Made by a program: the position numbers and the translations under genes. From contig OMJA01000122.1 in assembly GCA_900299245.1 (NCBI GenBank), positions 1 through 34,134 of the forward strand: DNA of 34,134 bases, in the 5' to 3' direction. Source of the DNA: Nitrospiraceae bacterium. GTDB lineage: Bacteria; Nitrospirota; Nitrospiria; Nitrospirales; Nitrospiraceae. Under the pieces are notes generated by a model. It was not told the origin of the DNA, searched no databases, and saw nothing but the letters and a program-made list of their open reading frames with translations. This document shows, piece after piece, positions 7,637-15,553 of the stretch. The first letter of the stretch is position 1, and the number at the start of each line of letters is the position of its first letter.

Positions 7637-8833
7637 ATGAACGGCCGTCAATCAGTACAGCAGACGTTGAACCCGCGTTGGTGCCTGGCCTATGACACGA
7701 TCGATCGGCAGGACATCAATCGACTGGTGGAATGGCTCCAGACCTACCCCCGACTGACAAAGGGAGCACTGACTGTCGAGTTCGAGTCCCGATGGTCTCA
7801 ATGGGTGAACGCATCCCGCTCGGTATTTTGTAATTCCGGATCTTCGGCCAATCTGCTCATGTACTACGCGCTTCAGGCATCCGGCCGGTTGCGGAACAAG
7901 AAAGTGATTGTGCCCAGCGTCGGCTGGGTGACGTCGATCGCTCCGGCCATTCAGTTCGGCTTCGAGCCGATCATGTGTGAGGCGGACCCGGACACCTTCG
8001 GGCTTGACCTGAATCACCTCGAAGACCTCTTGAAACGGCACCAACCGCAAACCGTGATGCTGGTTCAGGTCCTGGGTGTCCCGCATAAGATGCGGGAACT
8101 GATGGCGCTGAAAGCGCGATATGAATTCTTTCTGCTGGAAGACGCCTGCGCCGCCATCGGCGCCAGTTATGAAGGGAAGAAAGTCGGTTCCTTCGGCGAT
8201 ATGGCCAGCTTTTCCTTCTATTTCGGCCATCAAATGTCGACCATCGAGGGCGGCATGGTCTCCACCGATGACAAAGGCCTGGCCAATCTGCTTCTGATGC
8301 TCAGGAGTCATGGCTGGAGCAAGGATCTGGACTCCGATAGCCATCATGCGCTGGTGACGCAGCACCACATCGACGACTTCCATTCTCCGTTCGTCTTTTA
8401 CGAGCCTGGATTCAATCTCCGCTCGACCGATTTAAATGCCTTTATCGGAATCGGGCAACTGGAAAAGCTGGACTGGATGACGGAACAGCGTCGGGCAAAC
8501 CACGAGCGCTATCTTGAGCGCCTCAGTGCAAATTTCTATGTGCAACGCCCCCCGCAGAACAGCCAGGTTGCCAGCATTTCTGTCGGGCTGTTGGCGGAAT
8601 CCCGCCAGCAGCGCCAGCGGATTGTCCAGGCGCTCGCGGCGCGGGGAATTGAAACCCGCATTTTCTCAGCCGGCAATCTGGGGCTCCATCCGTTCTGGAC
8701 AAGCCGGTACGGCACAACCAGTTTCCCGGTGGCCGACCGTATTCACCACTGCGGGTTCTTCCTGCCGAACCATGCCGCGCTCACACCGGAAGACGTCGCC
8801 ACGATTTCGCAGGTTGTCCTGGAGGCGGCATGA
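7637..8833 (+). CDS. DegT/DnrJ-family PLP enzyme, ColD-like sugar 3-dehydratase
   Basis: This 398-residue protein has the DegT/DnrJ/EryC1/StrS fold: SGSSANLLM (67-75), LLEDACAAIGA (166-176) and SFYFGHQMSTIEGGM (193-207). In aminotransferases of this family the PLP-linking residue before T-x-E-G-G is Lys; here it is His198. This Lys-to-His change is the hallmark of ColD, which removes the C3 hydroxyl of GDP-4-keto-6-deoxymannose, and of the related CDP-sugar 3-dehydrase RfbH. The regions around RSHGWSKDL and PGFNLRSTDLNAFIGIGQLEKL also resemble ColD. The predicted role is 3-deoxygenation of a nucleotide-linked 4-keto sugar, not amination. A GAGGAG site precedes the ATG. The stop overlaps the next gene (ATGA). 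No obvious 4,6-dehydratase supplying a 4-keto substrate lies in the window. Confidence 0.82.
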   Translation: MNGRQSVQQTLNPRWCLAYDTIDRQDINRLVEWLQTYPRLTKGALTVEFESRWSQWVNASRSVFCNSGSSANLLMYYALQASGRLRNKKVIVPSVGWVTSIAPAIQFGFEPIMCEADPDTFGLDLNHLEDLLKRHQPQTVMLVQVLGVPHKMRELMALKARYEFFLLEDACAAIGASYEGKKVGSFGDMASFSFYFGHQMSTIEGGMVSTDDKGLANLLLMLRSHGWSKDLDSDSHHALVTQHHIDDFHSPFVFYEPGFNLRSTDLNAFIGIGQLEKLDWMTEQRRANHERYLERLSANFYVQRPPQNSQVASISVGLLAESRQQRQRIVQALAARGIETRIFSAGNLGLHPFWTSRYGTTSFPVADRIHHCGFFLPNHAALTPEDVATISQVVLEAA

Positions 8834-9786
8834 CAGGCCCGTTACTGGTGACCGGCGGAACCGGCTTGCTGGGATCGGCGGTTCGCAGGATCCGGCCTGA
8901 CGCCATTTTCCTGTCGCGTGCCGACGGCGATCTCCGTGACCGCAGTGTTGCGCATCGCCTGCTTGCAGAAATCCGGCCCGCGCAGGTCCTGCATCTGGCC
9001 GGATTAGTGGGTGGGGTAAAGGCCAACGCCGCACAAAATTCCCGTTTCTTTGAAGAGAATGCATTGATCAACACGGCTGTATTATCCGCGGCCAGATCCC
9101 TTCGAATACAAAGACTTGTATCGCTTCTCTCAAGTTGTGCCTTTCCTCTCTTTTCGGATCGGGCAACGACCGAAGACGATCTCCAATCAGCCCTGCCATA
9201 CGACGGCAATGCGGGATACGGCCATGCCAAACGTATGCTGGATATTCATACCCGCCTCGTCGCGAAAGAAGAAGGCTGGAAGTGGACGACGCTGACACCC
9301 GTCACGCTCTACGGCCCCCAGGATTCCTTTGATCCTGAAGGCGGCCATGTGGTGGGCTCACTCATACGTCGGTGTTGGGCGGCCAAAACTACGGGCGCCC
9401 CCTATGTCGTGTGGGGAAGCGGCCGCGCAGTCCGGCAATTCGCCTTTGTCGAGGATGTCGCCAACATCGCCGTGGACGCGGTTCAACGCAACCTCGATGC
9501 GACCACGACCATCATCGCCCCGGATGCCGGCACCACGATTCAAACTCTGGCCGAAACCATTGCAAGCGCCATGGGATATACAGGCCCGATCGTGTTCGAC
9601 CGGAGTCAGCCGGAAGGCGTGCTGATCAAGCGGCTGCAGAGCATGACGTTCTCCACACGATTTCCGGATTGCCGGTTTACCAGCCTTGCAGCCGGCCTCG
9701 AAAAAACAGTGCGCTGGTTTCTGGATTACGCAACGGCAGAGGACGGGGTTTCGAGCGGCCCCCCTCCGCTGTGCCATCAGTCCTAA
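8830..9786 (+). CDS. GDP-L-fucose synthase-like NAD(P)-dependent epimerase/reductase
   Basis: This 318-residue extended SDR begins with a GGTGLLG nucleotide-binding loop. It has the WcaG/Fcl hallmarks LAGLVGGVKAN, the SSC motif (VSLLSSCAFP), catalytic Tyr130 and Lys134 (YGHAK), and TPVTLYGPQDSF. Family members epimerise and reduce GDP-4-keto-6-deoxy sugars. ColC, which completes GDP-colitose after ColD, belongs to the same family, and this gene directly follows the ColD-like gene with overlapping ATGA. A paired deoxygenation and epimerisation/reduction step is therefore likely. Campylobacter MlghC-type enzymes, which act on GDP-heptose derivatives, are related and would fit the heptose genes downstream. 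The exact substrate cannot be read from the sequence. Confidence 0.82.
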   Translation: MTGPLLVTGGTGLLGSAVRRIRPDAIFLSRADGDLRDRSVAHRLLAEIRPAQVLHLAGLVGGVKANAAQNSRFFEENALINTAVLSAARSLRIQRLVSLLSSCAFPLFSDRATTEDDLQSALPYDGNAGYGHAKRMLDIHTRLVAKEEGWKWTTLTPVTLYGPQDSFDPEGGHVVGSLIRRCWAAKTTGAPYVVWGSGRAVRQFAFVEDVANIAVDAVQRNLDATTTIIAPDAGTTIQTLAETIASAMGYTGPIVFDRSQPEGVLIKRLQSMTFSTRFPDCRFTSLAAGLEKTVRWFLDYATAEDGVSSGPPPLCHQS

Positions 9787-9800
9787 GGAGTCGCCTTGCC

Positions 9801-10748
9801 ATGACCATAGGTAACACACATGTGCTTGTGACCGGTGGAGCGGGGTATATCGGATCGATGCTGTGCAAACAGCTGCTCGAACGGGGACACCGCGTCACCG
9901 TCCTCGACAGCTTTTTGTTCCGGCAGAACAGCCTGCTGGATTGCTGCGCCTACGAGACATTCCGGGTCGTGCGCGGGGATTGCCGGGACGAACGGGTCGT
10001 GACAGACCTGCTGCGCGACGCCGACATCATCATTCCGCTCGCGGCGCTGGTCGGAGCCCCGCTGTGCAACCGCGACCGGATCGGAGCCTACAGCATCAAT
10101 TTCGAAGCGGTACACATGCTGACCAAGCTCGCCTCGCCACAGCAACAGATCATCTTCCCGGTCACCAACAGCGGATACGGGATCGGACAACCGGGCATAC
10201 CCTGCACGGAAGACTCGCCGTTACGGCCTATCAGCTTGTACGGCGAAACGAAGGTCAAGGCGGAGCGGGTCGTGCTGGATCGCGGCAATGCGATTACCCT
10301 CCGGCTGGCGACGGTCTTCGGAGCGTCTCCGCGGATGAGGATGGACCTGCTGGTCAACGACTTCGTCTGGCGCGCCGTGCACGATCGGGCCGTTGTGGTG
10401 TTCGAAGGCCATTGCAAACGGAACTACATTCATATCCGCGATGTCGTGAAGGCGTTCCTCCACGCAATGGACCGCTTCGAGAGCATGAAGAATCGCGCCT
10501 ATAACGTCGGCCTGGACGACGCCAACCTCTCGAAGCTGGAGCTGTGCCAGGAGATCCGGCGACACATTCCCCAGTTCGTCTTCTTCGAAGCCCCGATCGG
10601 AGAGGACCCCGACAAACGGGATTACATCGTGTCGAACGAACGGATTCTCTCGACCGGTTTCCGTCCGGACTGGTCGCTCGAGCGCGGCATCCGCGAATTG
10701 GCCAAGTGTTACACCATCGTGACCGGAACAGGATACGGCAATGTCTAA
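9801..10748 (+). CDS. NAD-dependent nucleotide-sugar epimerase/reductase (extended SDR)
   Basis: This 315-residue protein has an N-terminal VLVTGGAGYIGS loop, a VTNSGYG segment and catalytic Tyr147/Lys151 (YGETK). RNYIHIRDV and YNVGLDDANLS are typical of the extended SDR sugar family. It lacks the Asp-Glu pair in the T-D-E-x-Y-G motif of 4,6-dehydratases, so an epimerase or reductase role is more likely. The frame runs upstream into the previous gene, but the start at 9801 is supported by AAGGAG (9785-9790) and by the Rossmann motif starting close to the N-terminus. In the operon it sits between the GDP-fucose-synthase-like enzyme and the heptose kinase, so a GDP-heptose or GDP-deoxyhexose derivative is the likely substrate. 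Confidence 0.8.
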   Translation: MTIGNTHVLVTGGAGYIGSMLCKQLLERGHRVTVLDSFLFRQNSLLDCCAYETFRVVRGDCRDERVVTDLLRDADIIIPLAALVGAPLCNRDRIGAYSINFEAVHMLTKLASPQQQIIFPVTNSGYGIGQPGIPCTEDSPLRPISLYGETKVKAERVVLDRGNAITLRLATVFGASPRMRMDLLVNDFVWRAVHDRAVVVFEGHCKRNYIHIRDVVKAFLHAMDRFESMKNRAYNVGLDDANLSKLELCQEIRRHIPQFVFFEAPIGEDPDKRDYIVSNERILSTGFRPDWSLERGIRELAKCYTIVTGTGYGNV

Positions 10749-10781
10749 CGCCGGCATCGTACGCACAGAAGGAGGGGCTCG

Positions 10782-11861
10782 ATGATCATCAGCCGCACAC
10801 CATTTCGCATCTCCTTCTTCGGAGGCGGGACCGATTACCCGGTCTGGTTCAAAGAGCACGGCGGTGCCGTGCTCGCCACCACGATCGACAAGTATTGCTA
10901 CATCTCCTGCCGGCACCTGCCGCCGTTCTTTGAACATAAAACGCGGATCGCTTATTCGCGAATCGAACACGCCAAGAATAATGCCGAGATCGAGCATCCG
11001 GCCGTCAGAGGCGTCCTGCAATATCTGAATATGACGGAAGGCCTCGAGATTCATCATGACGGCGACCTTCCGGCCCGCACCGGATTAGGCTCCAGCTCCT
11101 CGTTCACGGTCGGCCTGCTGCATGCTCTCTACGCAATGCAACACCGGATGCCGACCAAATCGGAACTGGCACATGCGGCGATTCACATTGAACAGAATAT
11201 CGTGCAGGAATCCGTCGGCTGCCAAGACCAGGTCCTGGCTGCCCATGGCGGTCTGTGCCGCCTGAATTTCTCTCCCACCGGGGAAATCGGCTACACCCCG
11301 CTGATCATGAAACCCGAGCGGCTCAAAGCCTTCCAGGACCATCTCCTGTTGTACTTCACCGGATTCTCCCGAACGGCGTCCGAAATCGCCAAAGAGCAGA
11401 TCGAAAAGACCAAACATCGCCGGGTCGAACTGTTCGCCATGTTGCAGATGGTGCAGGAAGGAATCTCACTGCTGACCGGGGACCATGACCTCTCGGAGTT
11501 CGGCGAACTCCTGCACGAGGCCTGGATGGTCAAGCGGGGACTGACCAGTAAGATTACCACTCCGCTCATCGATCAGATTTATGAGGCGGCGCGCAATGCC
11601 GGCGCACTCGGAGGAAAACTGCTCGGCGCCGGCGGGGGAGGCTTCATGCTGATCTATGCCAGGCCCGAGCTCCACGCCAGGATCAATGCCGCCTTGCCCG
11701 GCCTCCTCCAAGTGCCGTTCCAGTTCGAGGGTTCGGGAAGTCAGATCGTATTTTTTCAACAGGACGTTCCCGTCCGGCGGGCGCCGTTATGGCATGACGT
11801 ACCGACGGCCGCAGAACTTGAAGAACACACGGCTCAGACATGGAAGAAGGACGCCGCCTGA
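10782..11861 (+). CDS. hddA: GHMP-family sugar kinase, D-glycero-D-manno-heptose-7-phosphate kinase-like (HddA)
   Basis: This 359-residue protein opens with IISRTPFRISFFGGGTDYP, the HddA-type start. It has the GHMP ATP-binding motif GLGSSSSF (about 101-108) and a C-terminal GAGGGGFMLIYA motif 3 (about 283-294). HddA phosphorylates D-glycero-D-manno-heptose 7-phosphate at C1 on the way to GDP-D-glycero-alpha-D-manno-heptose. The next gene encodes an HddC-like guanylyltransferase, which strongly supports this over galactokinase- or fucokinase-like roles. GmhA and GmhB, the isomerase and phosphatase of the pathway, are not in the window and would have to come from elsewhere in the genome. An AAGGAGG site (10769-10775) precedes the ATG. 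The gene overlaps the next by one base (TGATG). Confidence 0.8.
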   Translation: MIISRTPFRISFFGGGTDYPVWFKEHGGAVLATTIDKYCYISCRHLPPFFEHKTRIAYSRIEHAKNNAEIEHPAVRGVLQYLNMTEGLEIHHDGDLPARTGLGSSSSFTVGLLHALYAMQHRMPTKSELAHAAIHIEQNIVQESVGCQDQVLAAHGGLCRLNFSPTGEIGYTPLIMKPERLKAFQDHLLLYFTGFSRTASEIAKEQIEKTKHRRVELFAMLQMVQEGISLLTGDHDLSEFGELLHEAWMVKRGLTSKITTPLIDQIYEAARNAGALGGKLLGAGGGGFMLIYARPELHARINAALPGLLQVPFQFEGSGSQIVFFQQDVPVRRAPLWHDVPTAAELEEHTAQTWKKDAA

Positions 11862-12589
11862 TGCAGCACGCAATGACCAATGTGGTCATCCTCTGCGGAG
11901 GCCTGGGAAACAGGCTTCGACCGGTCGTGCAAGATCGCCCCAAACCCATGGCCCTGATCAATGGCCGCCCGTTTCTCGATCTGGTAGTTGATCATGTGCT
12001 CTCCTACGGGTTGCGCCGGATCGTGTTCTGCACCGGCCATCACGGGGACTGGATTGCGCAGCATGTCAGCCGACGAACGGACTGTGAGGCGATCATCTCG
12101 CAGGAACAGACACCGCTCGGCACAGCCGGAGCACTCCGGGCCTGCGGCTCTCTGCTGACTACGCCGACCATTCTCGTACTGAACGGGGATTCCTTGTGCC
12201 GGATCGACCTGCATGCTTTTTTGACGGCGCATCACAACAGACAAGCCGTGGCCACGATGGCGGTCATACCGTCAAATGGACGGACCGACGCCGGAGGCGT
12301 GACGATGGATGCGTGCGGCAGGATCCGCACGTTTCAAGAGAAGCAGAGCGGTTCATTTCTCAATGCTGGCATCTACGCCGTTCAGCGACACTTGATCGAT
12401 GACATTCCCGACTCCGCCCCCTGTTCCCTCGAACGGGACATATTCCCGCAGCTGACGGACGGCAGGCTCTACGGCTATGCCTGCACTGTTCCGCTATACG
12501 ATATCGGAACGCCGGCTCGCCTGGCGGCGTTCGAAGCTCTTGAGAAAGACTCAACCAAGCACCATTACATCACCTCACTGTCACAATAG
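11861..12589 (+). CDS. hddC: Sugar-1-phosphate nucleotidyltransferase, heptose-1-P guanylyltransferase-like (HddC)
   Basis: This 242-residue protein has the nucleotidyltransferase signature VILCGGLGNRLRPVVQDRPKPM at the N-terminus, TPLGTAGAL in the sugar-binding region and LNGDSLCRID carrying the metal-binding Asp. The length and the lack of a C-terminal beta-helix match HddC-type enzymes, which form GDP-heptose from heptose 1-phosphate and GTP. The start at ATG 11861 overlaps the kinase stop (TGATG) and has AAGGA about 9 bases upstream. ATG 11840 and 11873 are in-frame alternatives. Assignment to heptose rests mainly on the preceding HddA-like kinase; a mannose-1-phosphate or glucose-1-phosphate nucleotidyltransferase cannot be excluded. 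Confidence 0.75.
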   Translation: MQHAMTNVVILCGGLGNRLRPVVQDRPKPMALINGRPFLDLVVDHVLSYGLRRIVFCTGHHGDWIAQHVSRRTDCEAIISQEQTPLGTAGALRACGSLLTTPTILVLNGDSLCRIDLHAFLTAHHNRQAVATMAVIPSNGRTDAGGVTMDACGRIRTFQEKQSGSFLNAGIYAVQRHLIDDIPDSAPCSLERDIFPQLTDGRLYGYACTVPLYDIGTPARLAAFEALEKDSTKHHYITSLSQ

Positions 12590-12599
12590 GAGCGGCGCT

Positions 12600-13430
12600 A
12601 TGAAACATGCTTTGACACTCGCGAAACCGGTTTGGGGCATCGGAAAACACGTGGTGATTACCGGCGGTTCCAGCGGCATCGGGTTTGAAGTCGCCAAACG
12701 CCTCAACGGAGTCTGCCGAAAGATTTCCCTGATCGCGCGCAACGAGAACGGCAAGCTCGCCGAAGCGAAGGAAACACTGCTCCGCCTCCAAAAGAATAAA
12801 CGAAACGGGGTCCACACGGAAATCACTACCTGCGCGATGGACGTGCGCAATATCGAATCCGCCCAGGCCTGGATCGGCGATGTGTATTCCAAAGGAAAAG
12901 ATCAGATCGATATTTTCGTGAGCTCGGCGGGCGGCAGCCACGTCTACGGCACGCTGGAAGAAATGACCATGGCGGACATCAATGCGATTTTCGACGTCAA
13001 TGCCAAAGCACCGATCCTGTGGATGCGCGCCTTGTTGCCCTATATGAAGCTCAACAAGATCGAACGGCGGGAAACCAAGCGGGGCCACGTGCTCATGTTG
13101 TCGTCCCGTTCAGGCGAGCGCACCTTGCCCAAGCTGAGCGTCTATACCGCTGCGAAAGGGGCGGTGGAGAAGCTGGTCGAGGCGATGCAGAAGGAATATG
13201 TCCAATATCGCATGGTCTTCACCCTCATCAATCCCGGATCCGTGAACACCGATTTCACCGCCCATTGGGATATGGCCACGAGAAAAGCTCATAACGACGA
13301 AAGCATGTCCGTGCAGGAAGCCGCCGATTCGATCCTGCATGCCATTCATTCTCACGTGGCCATCAACAAGATCTCCTACGAGTCGGTCAGCCAGTGGATG
13401 CATGAACCCGGCGTGCTTGTCGCGAGCTAA
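12600..13430 (+). CDS. Classical short-chain dehydrogenase/reductase
   Basis: This 276-residue protein has the classical SDR elements: TGGSSGIG cofactor loop, a Ser-Ser-Ala-Gly-Gly version of the NAG motif, MLSSRSGER with the catalytic Ser, Tyr182/Lys186 (YTAAK) and INPGSVNTDF. It should oxidise or reduce a hydroxyl/keto group with NAD(P)(H). The frame is open from 12477, but the ATG at 12600 with AGGAG just upstream places the Rossmann motif normally. Its place between sugar activation and the aminotransferase/E1 genes suggests a reduction step on the same sugar. If the E1 pair adds a two-carbon keto branch, this enzyme could reduce that ketone, as YerF does for yersiniose. That role is speculative. 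Confidence 0.8.
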   Translation: MKHALTLAKPVWGIGKHVVITGGSSGIGFEVAKRLNGVCRKISLIARNENGKLAEAKETLLRLQKNKRNGVHTEITTCAMDVRNIESAQAWIGDVYSKGKDQIDIFVSSAGGSHVYGTLEEMTMADINAIFDVNAKAPILWMRALLPYMKLNKIERRETKRGHVLMLSSRSGERTLPKLSVYTAAKGAVEKLVEAMQKEYVQYRMVFTLINPGSVNTDFTAHWDMATRKAHNDESMSVQEAADSILHAIHSHVAINKISYESVSQWMHEPGVLVAS

Positions 13431-13432
13431 CC

Positions 13433-14635
13433 ATGACGATCACGGCTTCACTCATGACGACGGCTGCCCGGCACAGGGTGAACGAGGTGTTGGGCACACT
13501 GCCTCGTTCCGGCATCCGCCGGCTGACGGACCAGGTCATGGGAAGCCGGGACATGGACGATGCGATCCAGCTGGGATTCGGACAGCCGCAGGAAGCAACG
13601 GATGACCTCATCCGGGAGGCCATCGGCAAGGCCGCCGGAGCGCGCACGCTGGCGTACACGGAAAATGCCGGCATGCGGACGCTCCGTGACGCCATTGTGA
13701 CGAAACTGGCCCTCCGCAATCAGGTCGAGACGGATGCCGAGAGCATATTCGTCACGCCCGGCGCCACCTATGGCGTGGCCGTCACCATCGGATGCCTGAT
13801 CAATCCGGGCGATGAAGTTCTGGTGCCGGATCCCGGCTATCCCAACTTCGCCGCCGCCGTGCGCCACTACGGCGGCGTCGTGAAGTTTTATCAGCTCCGC
13901 CAAGAGACGGGCTTTCTTCCGGATGTGAATGAGCTGACGGCGCTTATCTCGCCGGCCACCAAAGTGCTTATCATCAATTCTCCCGGCAATCCCACCGGTG
14001 CAGTCATAGACGCCGGCATGATGGAACAACTGGTCCTGCTTACCCGCGAGCGGGGAGTGTGGCTGGTGTCCGACGAAGTCTATGAGACCTATGTGTACGG
14101 GCGCCGGCACGTCTCACCACTGTCATTCGCCGGCAGCGACCATGTCGTGGGACTCTACAGCTTCTCAAAAAGCTACAACATCACCGGCCTGCGCGTGGGC
14201 TATGTCGTCACCCGGCATCCGGCGTTGCGCCGGGCTTTGCTGAATGCCCAGGAACTGTATATCTCCTGCGCTCCATCCGTCTCTCAAACGGCTGCGCTCC
14301 AGGCGCTGGCCGATGGCGGCGCCTATCCGGAGACCATGCGAGCAATCTATCAGCAGAAGCGCGACCTGGTGATGAACATCCTGGGCTCCTACGCGGGACG
14401 CCGTCCCGATGGCGCCTTCTACCTGCTGGTCGATATCGGTTTCACCGGCCTGCATTCGGATGACTTCGCCGATCGTCTGCTCAAAGACACCCATGTTGTC
14501 GTGGCACCGGGAGCGACCTTCGGTCCGACGTCCGACAGGTACATCCGTCTCGCGTTTACTCCACCGGTCGAAAAGCTGGAGGCAGGGCTGACGCGCCTCA
14601 AACAGTTCCTGAGCCAGTGGCCTATTGCCGACTAA
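13433..14635 (+). CDS. Class I/II PLP-dependent aminotransferase
   Basis: This 400-residue fold-type I aminotransferase has YTENAGMRTLRDAI, PGATYG, DPGYPNF, the NSPGNPTGA motif, SDEVYE and the PLP lysine Lys246 in FSKSYNITGLRVGY. RLAFTPP near the C-terminus carries the carboxylate-binding Arg. These features fit aspartate- or alanine-type aminotransferases acting on amino acids and 2-oxo acids, unlike the DegT enzyme that opens the operon. The gene starts 2 bases after the SDR stop. It may supply a 2-oxo acid such as pyruvate to the E1 enzyme encoded next, or make an amino-acid substituent for the glycan. Either role is an inference from gene order. An alternative in-frame start lies at 13454. 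Confidence 0.85.
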   Translation: MTITASLMTTAARHRVNEVLGTLPRSGIRRLTDQVMGSRDMDDAIQLGFGQPQEATDDLIREAIGKAAGARTLAYTENAGMRTLRDAIVTKLALRNQVETDAESIFVTPGATYGVAVTIGCLINPGDEVLVPDPGYPNFAAAVRHYGGVVKFYQLRQETGFLPDVNELTALISPATKVLIINSPGNPTGAVIDAGMMEQLVLLTRERGVWLVSDEVYETYVYGRRHVSPLSFAGSDHVVGLYSFSKSYNITGLRVGYVVTRHPALRRALLNAQELYISCAPSVSQTAALQALADGGAYPETMRAIYQQKRDLVMNILGSYAGRRPDGAFYLLVDIGFTGLHSDDFADRLLKDTHVVVAPGATFGPTSDRYIRLAFTPPVEKLEAGLTRLKQFLSQWPIAD

Positions 14636-14647
14636 GAAGGATCATCG

Positions 14648-15553
14648 ATGAATTGTGAGCTTGAACAAAGAACTCCCGCGTTCGGCCTCATCTCCGGAGT
14701 AGCAGGTACGTTTTCAAAAGACTATACCCTGAAGCTGTTCGCGCAGACCTGCTTCAATCGCTTCTTCGAGTTCGAAGTGAAGAACGCGTACGACCGGGGT
14801 TTAATGAAGCTGCCGATTTATCTGTCGGTCGGGCAGGAACATATTCCCGCCGCCATCACGTCGGTGTTTTCCGACTGTTTGATCTTTGCCCAGCACCGGG
14901 CTCACTCGGTCTATCTGTCGTTCGGCGGCGATCCTCGTCAACTGATCGATGAGCTTCTGGGTCGGCCGACCGGATGTGCCCGCGGCATGGGGGGCTCCGC
15001 CTCAATTCATTCTCCGCAGATCGGCATGTTCGGACACAGCGGGCTCATGGGTGACCAGGTTCCCATCGCCGTGGGCGCCGCATTGGGCTCGGCGAAACCC
15101 GTTCTGACGGTGATGGGTGATGCCTCCGCTGAAGAGGACTACATCTACGGAGCCCTGGGGTTTGCCGTCACCAAGAAACTCCAGGTCCTCTTCGTCTGCG
15201 AAGACAATGATCTGTCGATCTTGACGAGGACCCCTGTGCGTCGCTCCTGGACGCTCTGCGGTCTCGCGCAGGGCCTGGGACTTCCCGCAGTCGATATCAC
15301 GGATGACCCCTGGCTGATTGCGCATCACGTGAAGCAATTCAGCCGGCAATTACCCGCCGTGATCAACATTCGTACCTGTCGCGGCTTATGGCACGCGGGC
15401 TCCGGTTGCGACGGGCCTCCGGAGTGGAATCGCTTTGCATTGATCAAGGAGACCATGAAGACCCTTGAGCTGGAACAGGATGCCCTGGCCATCGAATCCG
15501 AGACTGAAAGGACCGTGCAGAATCTATGGGCAGAACAGTTGCGGAAGTCATAA
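14648..15553 (+). CDS. Thiamine-diphosphate-dependent E1 component, alpha subunit
   Basis: This 301-residue protein aligns with the alpha subunit of 2-oxoacid dehydrogenase E1. It has QHRAHSVYLSFGGD (82-95), GCARGMGGSASIH (109-121) and HSGLMGDQVPIAVGAALG. The ThDP/Mg motif runs from GDA (157-159; usually GDG) to EDND (185-188), with the normal spacing. The alpha subunit binds the diphosphate and metal end of ThDP; the active site is completed by the beta subunit encoded next, with a 28-base overlap. No E2 or E3 gene is present, so a dehydrogenase complex is unlikely. AviB1/AviB2-type pairs, which attach two-carbon branches to antibiotic sugars, are a precedent. AAGAAGGA precedes the ATG. Confidence 0.85.
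   Translation: MNCELEQRTPAFGLISGVAGTFSKDYTLKLFAQTCFNRFFEFEVKNAYDRGLMKLPIYLSVGQEHIPAAITSVFSDCLIFAQHRAHSVYLSFGGDPRQLIDELLGRPTGCARGMGGSASIHSPQIGMFGHSGLMGDQVPIAVGAALGSAKPVLTVMGDASAEEDYIYGALGFAVTKKLQVLFVCEDNDLSILTRTPVRRSWTLCGLAQGLGLPAVDITDDPWLIAHHVKQFSRQLPAVINIRTCRGLWHAGSGCDGPPEWNRFALIKETMKTLELEQDALAIESETERTVQNLWAEQLRKS

Noticed and set aside
9372-9800. Upstream extension of the second extended SDR
   Set aside because: It overlaps the GDP-fucose-synthase-like gene out of frame; AAGGAG before 9801 and the Rossmann motif fix the start.
9801-10748. Second extended SDR as the missing 4,6-dehydratase
   Set aside because: It reads VTNSGYG where 4,6-dehydratases have a T-D-E-x-Y-G motif, so the Asp-Glu pair needed for dehydration is absent.
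12477-12599. Upstream extension of the classical SDR
   Set aside because: It lies in the nucleotidyltransferase gene in another frame; AGGAG before 12600 gives a normal SDR N-terminus.
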